Origin: Chamaea fasciata
Lineage: Eukaryota > Chordata > Aves > Passeriformes > Sylviidae
Assembly (NCBI GenBank): GCA_029207755.1
Contig: JARCOQ010000009.1
Location: 31,580,914-31,644,913 of the forward strand
Reading direction: 5' to 3'
DNA length: 64,000 bases
In this document: piece after piece, positions 34,411 to 44,985 of the stretch
Position numbering within the stretch: the stretch's first letter is position 1
Layout of the letters: each line of letters begins with the position of its first letter
Program-made: the position numbers and the translations under genes
The notes under the pieces: generated by a model
The model's input: only the letters and a program-made list of their open reading frames with translations
Databases searched by the model: none
What the model was told of the DNA's origin: nothing

Positions 34411-34659
34411 AGAAAATAAATCTCAACTTGCTACTCAGACCCACTCTTGTTTTGCACATTTATTTGTGTGATAAAGCAGTGGGATGCTTATGGAAGCATC
34501 AGAGGCTGCCCTGGCAAACTCTGCAATCCTGGATAGGCAACAGCAAAACAGAGAGGCCGTGCCTAAAAATCCAGTGTTCCTAGACCTAGGTTTTTTTACA
34601 TCTCCCATCACTTCTGACTTGACAAAGCTGTCTCTCCAGGGAAGGTTCCTTGGGAGGGG
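34411..34659. other. Unique non-coding DNA
   Basis: A short stretch between a CR1 copy and a tandem duplication. Nothing is recognised in it. Confidence 0.35.
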
Positions 34660-35000
34660 CAGATCAGAGGATCAAGGGAGTCAAAGTGTAGACTTGGACC
34701 TTGCCAGGCCAGAGAGATTTGTGAGACAGGAATTTGTTTGCACCCGGGTCCCTTTAGAGTGCTCGCAGGCTCCAGGATTGATCCAGCACCTTTGGAGAGC
34801 CCAGCATGAACAGAAACTTACTTTTGAACACAGATCAGAGGACGCAGGATTCCATATCTACACTTGGAGCTTGCCAGCTCAGTGAGATTTGGGAGCCAGG
34901 ACCTTGTTTGCACCCAGGCCCCTTTTGGGCACTGTCAGGATTGATCCGGTGCTTTTGCAGAGCCCTGCATTTACAGAAACTCACGTTTTGAACACAAACA
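34660..35000. repeat. Tandem duplication, about 170 bp, two copies
   Basis: Unit 1 (34660-34830) and unit 2 (34831-35000) both begin 'cagatcagagga' and share 'ttgtttgcacccagg'-like and 'aggattgatcc' segments, ending in 'tttgaacaca'. They differ by perhaps 20-25 per cent by eye, so the duplication is old. I recognise no repeat family. Confidence 0.8.
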
Positions 35001-35271
35001 CCTACTTAATGGAATAATCCTGCATTTCAGAGCCTCTCTGAGACAGGTCTCTGCCTCAATACCTTTGACAGCAGAAAATTCAGGGTTTGTTGGGGTTTTT
35101 TCTTGGGTGGTTTTTTTTTTGTTGTTGTTGTTTCTCTGCTGTGTTTTTGACTAGGCCCCTACTAATTAAGCAGTAATTTAGCTGCTTACACTTTGAAGTT
35201 TCATTCACTACCTGTCCTGCGTTAAGTCAACAAAAGCCTTACATCTAAGGCAGTGAGGCTCAGGCCATCAC

Positions 35272-35284
35272 TTTTTTTTTTTTC

Positions 35285-35321
<37 letters not shown>
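35272..35321. repeat. (TTTTC)n pyrimidine tract
   Basis: About 50 bases of T runs with regularly spaced C ('ttttcttttcttttctttt'), immediately left of the TAATTA-rich block. Confidence 0.9.
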
Positions 35322-35324
35322 AGC

Positions 35325-36215
35325 TGCCTAATTAAGTGTAATTACTTTATTTTGTGCGGGGCTTCATACTTGTAACCGTTGCCTTGTAATAATTGAAATT
35401 GCCTGGATGCTGCGGGGGGACTGTTTGACGCCAGCGAGGAGACGTTCCCGCTGTCCTTCCTTGGAATAGCATGGAAGCCCAAAGCGCGGAGCCAGCCTTT
35501 CCCTACCTACTCATTAGCTGCCCTAGAGGAGGCGCTGCTTTTATAGGGCCAGGATGTGTAACGGGCTCGGTTGTCGTGCCTAAAAATAGCCTGTGCTGTT
35601 GGGGACAAGCTGGGATTAGCCACAGAGGGAATCCTGCACGTTTAAAGGAGTGACCTTCCCGTGGCACGGCAGCTTTTTTGCATCCACTCCTTTTTCGTTC
35701 CGTAATTATGACAGATCAAAAGCGGCGCTCATGCCACTCATTATCTCTCGAGGGGGATTTGAAGAATTACTGTCCTCTTGACAAGCAAAACGCTCCTGCT
35801 GCTCCTATTTGGGAGATCAAGCAGGAACCCCCCACCCCTCTCCAAGCAAGAAAAAAGGGAAAAAAAAAAATCACCTGCATTTCATTTTTCCCTCTCCTGC
35901 GTTAGGAAAAGGTTGCTGCCGGAGAAGTAAATGAGTGCCCGGCGTGGTTAATGAGCTGGGGAGAGCTCCCTGACCCACGGAGCAGCTTGAATTTGGAGCC
36001 AGGCTTTAATGATTAATAATATGGGGGAAATATAGGCTCAGTAGGACTAATAATAGGGGTGGCTTTTGGTTCTCTGCTGGTCAGGGACGCGGGAGCATCC
36101 TCGGAGTCCTCCCTCTCCTCGGTGGTGCCAGCAGGTCTACACAGAGCAGTTAAAACTAATGGCAGATCTAAAGTCTCCCAAGCTGCGCTCCAGTTTAAAG
36201 AGGAAGGGGGGAAAG
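35325..36215. promoter_or_regulatory. Candidate developmental enhancer block
   Basis: This repeat-free block stands out by its CpG dinucleotides (for example near 35415-35445, 35488-35500 and 35558-35578) combined with many homeodomain-type cores. Visible motifs are TAATTAAG at 35329-35336, a perfect MEF2 consensus CTAAAAATAG at 35580-35589, a TTTATAGG HOX/CDX-type site near 35540-35547, TAATTATGAC near 35703, and TAATGATTAATAAT at 36007-36020. The pattern resembles vertebrate conserved enhancers. Conservation cannot be tested here, and the target gene is unknown. Confidence 0.4.
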
Positions 36216-36250
36216 GGAACAAAAAAAAAAAAGAAAAAAAAAAAAAAGCA
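36216..36250. repeat. A-rich tract
   Basis: A short run of A with isolated G bounds the regulatory candidate on its right side. Confidence 0.8.
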
Positions 36251-36441
36251 AACAACTGCTGGCTTTCTACAGGCCAGATAATTTGTGGAGTGTTTGGAGG
36301 AACATCACAAAGGATACAAATGGAAAAACAATTAATCAAGTTAATGGAAAAGAGGGATGAGGCTGGGTCTTTGCAGAAGCAATGTCATAGCAGGATTTAG
36401 GTCCTAACAGAAAGCAGGAGTTCAGTCAGAGCTGGTTTGGT

Positions 36442-36843
36442 AAATCAGGTATTTTATATATATATAAATATATACATATATGTATGTATAAATAAATAAA
36501 TAAATATTAAAACTATTATTTTATATTTATATTTATATTTATATTTATTTATACATATACCTGATTTTATAGTTTTATGTCTTTCTATTTATACATAATA
36601 TATGTATAAATAAATATAATTTTATCACACTGATTTTTCTCTCACTGTCCCATATATATATATATATATAAAAAAATTTATGTATGGGGATAAAAATATT
36701 ATAAAATATATGTATAAAATACTATATATAATATAATTTTAATGTATATATTATATTTTTATATATATTATATTTATATATATGAAATACCTGATTTTTA
36801 TCTTTATACATTCATTTATATATATTTATATATATATATATAT
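36442..36843. repeat. AT-rich island with (TA)n and inverted repeats
   Basis: About 400 bases of nearly pure A and T hold several (TA)n, (TATAA)n and (AAAT)n patches. The sequence 'aatcaggtattt' at 36443-36454 has its exact complement at 36785-36796, with a related copy near 36557-36566. This allows cruciform pairing across the island. Confidence 0.9.
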
Positions 36844-37640
36844 GCTGCGGGGGTTTGGTTTGGTTGTGGTGTTGTTTGTTCCCCAACAAAACACTTAAAA
36901 CACTTGAAACACTTAAGAAAGTCTGATTCCTGCTACATATTGTTCTGATTTAAACACCTTTGGCTGGCTATGCCTGAATTACAAAGATAATTCTTTGTCT
37001 CTGCCTGTGCATGGCGTCCAGCCCTCCAAGTTTATCCTGTTGGTGGCAGACTGCACATGAATCTGGCAGAAAGCAGGGAGATACTGAGAAAATGTCTGCT
37101 GTTTCCTTATGGAATGGGATTTTAGGCTGCTTAGGGAATGACTGTATTCAACTGATCCGCCTTGTGTTTAGGACCCCATGAGGAGAGTGTCTGAATGAGG
37201 GCTGAGGAGAAGAATGTTCATCTCCACCATGAAAAGCATCTCAGTTTTACCCCAGCACCTAAGCTAAACCACATAAATTCTTTTTTATTATTGTTTTATT
37301 TTATTTTGTCCTATATTTCCACCCTCTTAGAGCCCTGCTTGGCATCTCATGATGGCACGAGCTTGGCAAGCAGGGAGCCTGTGGGTCTGTGCTTGATTTC
37401 AGGCACAGGGACATCATTAAATGATTAACTTCCCTCACTGAACATCAATTTCAATCAGGTCCATTTAGAAAACTGCAATCACAGAGCCCTTGGAGTCAGG
37501 CTCACATCACCAGATTCATTTGGTGGTGGTGGCAGAGCTCCAGGGGGATGCTCTGCCAAAGGAATCCATCTAAATTTATATTTATATCAAATATAACATA
37601 ACATAATATTATAATATTTACAATATTTTAGAGACAGTGG
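36844..37640. other. Unique non-coding DNA
   Basis: No gene is recognised. A second AT-rich patch lies at about 37571-37632. Confidence 0.4.
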
Positions 37641-37755
37641 GACTCTGGACAGGGGCCTGGAGCCAAGGGGGAATGGCTTCCATGGATAGAGGGCAGGGTG
37701 AGGTCAGATATTAGGAAGAAATTCTCCCCTGTGAGGGTGCTGGGGTGGCTGGAAT
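37641..37755 (+). mobile_element. CR1 LINE internal fragment
   Basis: The piece reads 'ggacaggggcctggagccaa', 'gggggaatggcttccatgga', 'tcagatattaggaagaaatt', 'ctcccctgtgagggtgctgg'. It covers the middle of the CR1 3' region and lacks both ends. Confidence 0.7.
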
Positions 37756-37865
37756 TTTGTTTCCCTTACACTTTGCTACACTTCACTGCTCAGGTTTTCC
37801 GTCTCTAGGCAGACCTTCAACAATTCTCCAGGAGGGGAGAAAGGTGGCAAGCCCCAAGCTGGGTC

Positions 37866-38212
37866 TGGTCAGGAGGAGAGAAAGTTGTGTGGGGACATCA
37901 CAGCTCCTTCCAGGAAAGCTGGAGAGGGAATCTGCAATAGGAACTGGAGTGACAGGACACAGGGAATGGGTTCCACTGAAATGGGGGAAATTTAGTTTGG
38001 GTTTTTGGAAGGAATTGTTCCCTGGGAGGGTGGGCAGGCCCTGGCACAGGGTGCCCAGAGCAGCTGTGGCTGCCCCTGGATCCCTGGAAATGTCCAAGGC
38101 CAGGCTGGACAGGGCTCGGAGCAGCCTGGGACAGTGGAAGGTGTCCCTGCCCATGGCACAGGATGGGCTTTAGGGCCCCTTCCCACCCAAACCATTCTGG
38201 GATTCTCTGACT
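37866..38212 (+). mobile_element. CR1 LINE 3' region (group A)
   Basis: The copy begins near 'ctggtcaggaggagagaaag', includes 'gacaggacacagggaatggg', 'aggaattgttccctgggagg' and 'caggctggacagggctcgga', and ends 'cccaaaccattctgggattc'. It shares the 5' 'gagaaagttgtgtggggac' part with the copy at 10.6 kb. Confidence 0.9.
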
Positions 38213-38852
38213 GCAGACCATCTCTTCAGTACCATTATAAATATTTCATTTCCTTTTTCCCTTTATGACCAGTTATCCAAGTTCTGATCCAGGTCTCCAC
38301 GTCTGCTTGTGCTGTGTCTGCCAACACCTCTGCTGGCACTGCAGAGTGGAAGGGCTCCCAAGCCAACAGCTGGAAGGTCTGTAAGCATTTTAAGGTTCTG
38401 TGCACACTTTAAAAACGCATTAGCTGAATGGGGTTTTTTGCAGCAGAATATCAATTTTGGAGCACTTGCAGGAGAGAGTGCTTAATATTGAATTTTCTTG
38501 CCTTTAAATTTGAATTAGCAGGATGTGCTGCTGTGGCTTTGTATTTTCGAATGCAACTCCAAAAATAACAGACACTTTCAGATACTTCCCTTATAATTTT
38601 AATATCTCTCTTGGCAACTGGGCTGCATTATAAAGATATATTTTGGCTGTGCTGAAGGTACTTGTTCCACCAAAAAAAAATCCTCGTTAAAGCTAGATTC
38701 AATATTAATAACTGTGTGTTCTTGTGGAAAACTGAACTTGCTCTTATTAGAAAAGCTGAAGTAACTCAATTTTTTTTTTCTTGCTTATATATTCCATTCT
38801 CCTTCTCTATAGGGGAAAGAAATAATCCAAACAGGAGAATAATCCAAACAGC
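38213..38852. other. Unique non-coding DNA
   Basis: No gene or repeat is recognised. Confidence 0.35.
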
Positions 38853-38968
38853 CCATGGCTGGAGGTGCCCAAGGAAGGGCTGGAGGTGGCACTCAGTGCT
38901 CTGGGCTGGGGACAGCTGGGACTCCATGGGCTGGGAGGGATTTTCCAGCCTCACTGAGTCTGCGACGT
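38853..38968 (+). mobile_element. CR1 LINE 3' fragment (group C)
   Basis: A ~115-base terminus contains 'cccatggctggaggtgccca', 'aggaagggctggaggtggca', 'ctcagtgctctgggctgggg' and 'gggattttccagcctcactg'. It lacks the 'aaggtgggcaccgggcaca' stretch of the copies at 26.8 and 58.8 kb. Confidence 0.88.
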
Positions 38969-39536
38969 AAAAATCTGATAGAATCCTTACAAATCCAGGG
39001 AATGGCAATGGGGGTTGTTGTAAAAGTGGGGTGAGAACAGGCCAGGTTTCCTCTTGGGCAAACACTTCATTCCCAGTCTGGATATTCCACATGGGAACAA
39101 ATCCAGTATCTTCATGAGCTGTCATCAGTCCCTGACTTGCTCCCTCCGTGGAGCTGGTCCAGTCTGGAATCACATGGACAAACATGTTCTGATTCTCTTC
39201 ATTCGCACCCAATCTCATGGTCCATGCTCCTCTGGATTCATCCCTCTTTGCTGAACTGTCACCCTCAGACTGTTGATTCCTCTCTCTTGGATTGCAGTTT
39301 CTTGTGTCAACCTACAGTGTTTTTTTTTCTCTCGTGGTGTCCTCTGGGCTCTCTGACCTCCTCTGTGCCTCAGACATGTCCTTCTACAATTTAATTGCCC
39401 AAATTCCTCTTCCACCCCTGTTTTCCAGTGCAGTCTTTGAGGGTTTTGCTGGTTTTGTACTTTGTCTGCAACACAAGGCCTGATTCATGGGAATCCTGCA
39501 TTCCCGATCCCTTCTCCCCTGATGTCATGGAACTAC
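38969..39536. other. Unique non-coding DNA
   Basis: No gene or repeat is recognised. Confidence 0.35.
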
Positions 39537-39695
39537 ACAATCCCAGAATGGTTTGGGGTGGAAGGGACCCTAAATCTCTGCCAGTGCCACCCCTGCCATG
39601 GGCAGGGACGCCTTCCACTATCCCAAGATGCTCCAAGCCCCAGTGTCCAACCTGGGCTTGGACACTTCCAGGGATGGGGCCAACAAGGCTGTGCT
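39537..39695 (-). mobile_element. CR1 LINE 3' fragment (group A)
   Basis: In reverse: 'caatcccagaatggtttggg', 'cctgccatgggcagggacgc', 'caagccccagtgtccaacct', then 'ggacacttccagggatgggg'. It breaks off there, like the copies at 43.8 and 51.1 kb. Confidence 0.85.
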
Positions 39696-39924
39696 GGTGG
39701 CTGGCCCAGCCTCGGTGATTTCTTGCAAAACATTTATAAAATATGCTCCACTTTATAAATAACGGAGGAGGGACAGAGAAGACCTTCTGTAAACTGAGTC
39801 AGAACAGAAGGAGGGTCCTTAAACTACTCCATGGCTTTGCCGCCGGCTCCTCATTCCCGCTCATCCCTGCAAAGGCGAGGTGTGAGTGTGAGGATGGCCA
39901 GTATCTCTGTCGTTACACGGGCAC

Positions 39925-40260
39925 AGATGACACGGCCGATTACCCACGGCTAATTAACCACAGCTAATTGGCCATGCTTTGGTGCCTGGGCAGCGGCTGG
40001 GGACGCTCAGCAGAGACATTGCCGGGCTGGGAGGGAAGCAGGGGCGGCTCTGTCCCTGGTTCGGAGCTCCCTGCACCTCGCCAGACACACAGACTCCTCG
40101 GAGCACTTTCACAATCATCTCTTGGCTCCTCAATTACCACTTCCTCCTCCTCCTCCCCCGCCTCTCCCTCCTGTTTGACCTCCTGGCCATTCCTCGGGCG
40201 CTGGATGCGGAGCAGGAGGAGAGTGTGGCACATCAGAGTTACCGAACGAGCCTCTGAACC
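39925..40260. promoter_or_regulatory. Candidate regulatory block with paired homeodomain sites
   Basis: Two TAATTA/TAATTGG cores at about 39951-39957 and 39965-39971 flank an AACCACA RUNX-type motif at 39956-39962. An 'aattaccacttcctcctcct' ETS-like stretch follows near 40132-40152. The block is repeat-free and contains several CpGs. Function is inferred from motifs only. Confidence 0.28.
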
Positions 40261-40519
40261 CCCTCCGCCTCTCCTTGATCTCGCTTTGGACCCACTTTGA
40301 ATCCCAGTTCTCTGCAGGCTGCCGTGAGCTCCCTGACACAGCAATTCCAGGGGCTGCTTTGCTTTTTTTGGCTGTCAGTCCAGCGTTTGGCACAGGCTGA
40401 ATCTCCAGATTTGCATCATGCACTCGGGGGGTTTATTTTTAATTCTCAAGGAATTCCCATTGGATGGAATGAGCAGCAATCAAAGAATAGGCAGTTATCA
40501 CTCTTGCAAACTTTCCTGG

Positions 40520-40960
40520 GCCTCAGTAATTAACCCAACAAATTAGTTAAAGGCTCCAATGCGGAAGGAGATCGCTAGACTGTGGTCAAGACGCACATTT
40601 AAGGATTTTTCCCTTAAGCTGCTTTTCTGGGGGAAGCTTTGATAAAGCCCATATGATCTCAATTATCATTAACTCCGTGTGGTTTTGCTGCGTTTGGAGC
40701 TCTCAGACGTCAGCAGACAGGAGCCCTGTGTTCAGGCTTTAATGTAGGGCTGGTATTTATGTAATTCCCGTTTGGATTTGTCAGCTGACAGCTGAAAGGG
40801 AAGATTTCAGACAATTTATAGGCGCAGCCTGTGGCCCGTTGTGCTGAGTGACACTTCCTCCACGGAGCTGATGTGACAGGGAGCTGCTCCAACATATTTT
40901 AAATGCCAGCTTCAAAAACCCAAACATTTCCATTTTACCTCGTGTGCGGCATGAAAAATT
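40520..40960. promoter_or_regulatory. Candidate regulatory block
   Basis: Repeat-free sequence contains a TGTGGT RUNX-type core near 40580, CTTTGAT (TCF/LEF type) near 40637, 'aattatcattaa' cores near 40660-40672, and paired CAGCTG E-boxes near 40781-40795. The density of developmental motifs is suggestive but unproven. Confidence 0.28.
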
Positions 40961-43032
40961 CAAGGGTGAGTTTGAAGGTGTCGCTGCTCGACAGCAGCCT
41001 CAGAGTGATTTAATAAACTGATTTAAATCCTCTTTTTGGAGGATTCCTACCCTCTTCAAGTCCCTAAAACATCAAAGTGTCTCTTGCCTCGAGCTCTGCT
41101 CCATCACCCGAGCCTTCCTCCCCAGGCAGCAGCAGGAATTCAGCAAACAGGGAGTTGTGATTCACTCTTAAGATCTTCCAATGTGCGGATGAGTCACTGA
41201 TAAGGACATGGAAGTTGTGCTGACCAGATTGAGAATCTTTGGGTATCACAGGATGTAGCTGGGAACAGATGAGGGAGAGCCTGAAAAATCCTATAATGGA
41301 GGAAGCACAGATGAAAATCCCCAGCCTGGGGAGTTCATTCCACTGCAGCGGGGGAAAAGTCCAGTTTAGGTTTAGGCCTGTTCACAACTCACGAAAGTTT
41401 GGGGTTCTCGGCAATCTGGAGAAAAAAAAAATAAAAAAGCTAAAGCCAAAACCAAAATGAACCCTGGAGTATCTTTATTCTGTAATATTTTGGTTGCATG
41501 TGACTGGAAATGTATTTCCTGTGTTAGCTGAACTTTGTATCCATGTCTGACCTGGATGCTGTGGATAACCATGAGGCTCAAACACCTTAAGGAATTTTAC
41601 TTCCATTATATTTTGAATTTTTTGTAATTTTTTTCCCCCTAGCCACAGGTGGAGCTAGGTCATAAAAGCTGAGAAGAGCTTGAAAAATTTCTCTTGTTTT
41701 TTTTGTTTATGGGGCAGAACCCAGGACTGGCGGCTTTACTTAAATCACCAGAATTTTCCCCACAGGGAGTGGGGAATTCTGTTTGAACACTCCATGTGCT
41801 CTCAGGCATTTTATAGCCATTTAGGAAGAGAAATCAACTTTTGTGTCACAGGATTTTGGATGCCACTTCCATAGGTTCCCTTAGTGGCGCTGACAGGACA
41901 GGACGTGTTCACCTTGGTCTCTCTGGGACATCTGGGGACATTTTGATCCAAGCCTGCCTCATGCCTTTTTTTTCCTGGTTTCCTGCTCATCTAGACCCTG
42001 CCCGGCTCTTTTTAGGGCTGCAGGAGCCAGCCTGGAGTTGCACAGGTGGTGTTTTCCAGTGTCCCAACATCACATTCTAGATGTTTTGCTCCGAAATATA
42101 CAGAGAACCAGGCTGAGAAGCAGCCAAATTCCTGCTTGGTGTCACATGCACAAACTCCTCCTGCACAGCAGGCCTGGACTTTTCGCTGGGATTCCTCACG
42201 CTGATTCATGCAGAGGTTATTTTTCTGGGGTATTGCCAGAATCATGGTACAGCTGGAAAATCTGATGCTGTTTCATCACTTTCAACCACCTACTCCTCAA
42301 AAAATTTTCAAGCGTAGCATGCCAGGGATAAAGTTTCCCTGGGGCTATCAGGAAGGTTTAAGAGAATTCCACTCTTTCTCAGGAAGTTTCAGAGCTTTTG
42401 GATTGTCAGATGCTCCAGTCAAAAATATCAACTCAACAGCTTCAATAAAACACCTTTAAATGCCTTAGAACATTTTCAAAAAACGCTTTAATATTTTCTA
42501 TTTTTCAATATTTTCAGTGTTTCTTTTCTGTATCATGGTCTGAACAACTCAGTGTTCAGCTCAGAAGTTTTGAATTTTAACTTCCCATGGCTAGTAGCTC
42601 TCGTTTCATTGATTAGAAATTCTCCGATATTTCTAATTACTGAGATTCTTCTCAACCAAGGGTTGTGGGAGCACAGACAGGCCCATATTGTCTGTTCTCT
42701 CTAGAATTTCCACGGCAGGTTACACACTGCATTCCATAGAAACATCAGAATTACCTGTTTCTGCTGTGAAACTCCAATATTTGCACTGTCCCCTGCGCCA
42801 GGAAGGGCATAAACCCAGGACACACAGAGTAAACCACACAGATTAGAGCTTTCCGTGGGATCATCAGGGTGACCCCTGATGCTGCTGAACGACCTGGACC
42901 AGGTTTGTTTTGGGTTTTTTTTATTTGCATTGTTGCTGATTTCTGCATTAAACTCCACAACCCGCACGTAAAGGACTGGTTTAGGAGAAGACTTTCATCC
43001 CTCTAGGAGGGTGACATTCCAGAAGGATCATA
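40961..43032. other. Unique non-coding DNA
   Basis: About 2 kb, AT-rich in places, without recognisable genes or interspersed elements. Short frames on both strands show no domain. Confidence 0.4.
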
Positions 43033-43172
43033 GGATCATGGAACAGAATCACCTGAGGTGGGAGGGACCCACAGGGATCATTGATCCCAAACCCTGGCCC
43101 TGCACAGACGCCACAACAATCCCACCCTGTGCGTCCCTGGGAGCTCTGTCCAGACGCTCCTGGAGCTCTGAA
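43033..43172 (-). mobile_element. CR1 LINE 3' fragment (group B)
   Basis: In reverse: 'catggaacagaatcacctga', 'gggagggacccacagggatc', 'cagacgccacaacaatccca' and 'gctcctggagctctg'. It is truncated before the 'ctgggcagtgcccag' segment. Confidence 0.8.
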
Positions 43173-43346
43173 CTCAGGATGGGAGTGGGGAGAGGGGCTG
43201 ATCCCTGGATTTCCTCTCCCAGAGGAGGTCCCTTCAGAAAAAGCCAGAGGCTGAGTGTGTCACTGGCTGATGAGGCGACCCAGGGTGGAACCTCTCCCAG
43301 CAGAAAAAATGGAGAGATTTGGGAAATCTTGAAAACTGCTCCAGAA

Positions 43347-43506
43347 AACCATGGAATACTTCAGGTTGGAAGATACCTTTTAAGCCCATCTTGTTCCCAC
43401 CCCCTGCCATAGGCAGGGACACATTCCACTATCCCAGGCTGCTCCAAGTCCTGTCCAGCCTGGCCTTGGACACTTCCAGGGATCCAGGGGCAGCCACAGC
43501 TCCTCA
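43347..43506 (-). mobile_element. CR1 LINE 3' fragment (group A)
   Basis: In reverse: 'aaccatggaatacttcaggt', 'cccaccccctgccataggca', 'caagtcctgtccagcctggc' and 'ggatccaggggcagccacag'. It ends where the duplicated segment at 43511 begins. Confidence 0.85.
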
Positions 43507-43510
43507 GGAA

Positions 43511-43940
43511 GTTCTCCTACCTGCTCACTTCTCACAGCCTTCCTCCTGCAGCACATCGCTGCCTGACCATGCCCAAAAATGCCCCAGGAGACTCCCCTGA
43601 CTCACCTGTTTCATTTCCTGGGCAATGATTCCGCCACAGGGATTCCTGAGGCTGGAAGTGCCCTTGGAAAGTGCTTGTGGAGGGCTTTGCACAGGGCTGG
43701 GAATGAGAAGAGGCTGAAAAATCAAAGGATCCCAGAATGGTTTGGGTTGGAAGGACCTTAAAACCCATCCAGTGGCACCTCTGCCATGGACAGGGACACC
43801 TTCCACTATCCCAGGTTGCTCCAAGCCCTGTCCAACCTGGCCTTGGACACTTCCAGGGATGGGGAGTGCACAGCCAGCCTGTGCCAGGGCCTCCCCATCC
43901 TCCCAGGGAATATTTTGTCCAAATCTCTAACCTCCATCTC
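43511..43940. repeat. Duplicated segment, copy 1 (partner at 50.8 kb)
   Basis: This region corresponds to 50798-51225. About 215 bases of non-CR1 sequence ('cacagccttcctcctgcagc', 'cctgaggctggaagtgccct', 'tggagggctttgcacagggc') are followed by a minus-strand CR1 3' end. Both copies have the same order and the same CR1 breakpoint after 'acacttccagggatgg'. Confidence 0.85.
43728..43940 (-). mobile_element. CR1 LINE 3' region (group A) in duplicated segment
   Basis: In reverse: 'gatcccagaatggtttgggt', 'cctctgccatggacagggac', 'ccaagccctgtccaacctgg'. A jump at 'ccagggatggggagtgcaca' then removes the 'ccaggggcagccacag' segment before it resumes with 'cctgtgccagggcctcccca'. Confidence 0.85.
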
Positions 43941-44890
43941 AAAAGACTTGTGCCCGGCATCTCAGTAGCAAACCCAGACAGGGGAGATGTCGGGATAATT
44001 CCTGCTGGGAACGTGAAAACCCGTGGGCTGGGAATGCACGGCCTTGTCAAACAGGGGCTGGGCCCTGCCTTAAACACAGCCCTGGCTTAACCAAACCCGG
44101 CTAAGAAAAGCCTGCGGTGCTGGGGACCTGCAATTGCTGAGCTGGGCTGAGGTTGGAGGCAGAGCCACCAAAGGAGCAGGAATTTAAACACAGCCCGACT
44201 GCACAAAGCTGGGGTTGGATTTGGATCTGGGCAAGGGTTTGGATTGATGGCAATGAAACATTGCCCATCAAACCTTTTTGTGACATCCCCCAGTCTTCCC
44301 ATCTGAATTGCAGGAAAAACTCCTGCGTCAGTCTCATCCTGCTGCTCCAAATACGCTGAGGGAAGTTAAGAATTAATGCTGTTGAGCCTTTTTTATCGCT
44401 GTGTGTTTATTAATCCTCCTCAGCCAAGCGTGCTGGAATTACATTTACTCACCCTTTTCCAGGCTCTTCCCATTTATATAGAGCCACCTCCAAACTAAAT
44501 ATTAGGAAAGGGCCGAAAGGCCTTCAGGGCAATGCTTGGATCTGCTGGGTTTAGGCACTGGAATCGGGATAGGTTCCTGAAATCCACAGTGATCCCACCA
44601 CCTCTGGTCCTTAAGCTCCAGCCTACCGGGAAATATCCTGCAGTGCCCTTTTCTCCATTTCCACGTGGAAGGGGGGAGTTTGCTTTCAAAATCCGGGTAG
44701 TAAATTGAATTAACATGCTGACAGCCCCGGAGCAGCCGCTGGGAAGCTAAAAACAAGGTGCTGTTTAAAGGCTGCTGTAGGGAAAAACGGCCCCAAACTT
44801 CAGGGAATTCTCCTGGCCCATCTTTCCCTACTGCCCTGAGTGTGTGTCCCAGCAGATTTTCATCGCATGGGCAGCCCTGCACTCTGGAAG
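43941..44890. other. Unique non-coding DNA
   Basis: No gene or repeat is recognised. The GC-rich stretch at 44030-44340 has overlapping frames on both strands without a domain. Confidence 0.4.
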
Positions 44891-44891
44891 C

Positions 44892-44953
<62 letters not shown>

Positions 44954-44985
44954 AAAAAAAAAACCAAAAAAAAAAAAAAAAAAAA
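44891..44985. repeat. A-rich tract with (AAAAC)n start
   Basis: About 95 bases of A with regularly spaced C at the left ('caaaacaaaaacaaaaac'-like) run into long A runs. It is a simple repeat; Lys-rich and Phe-rich frames through it are artefacts. Confidence 0.95.
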
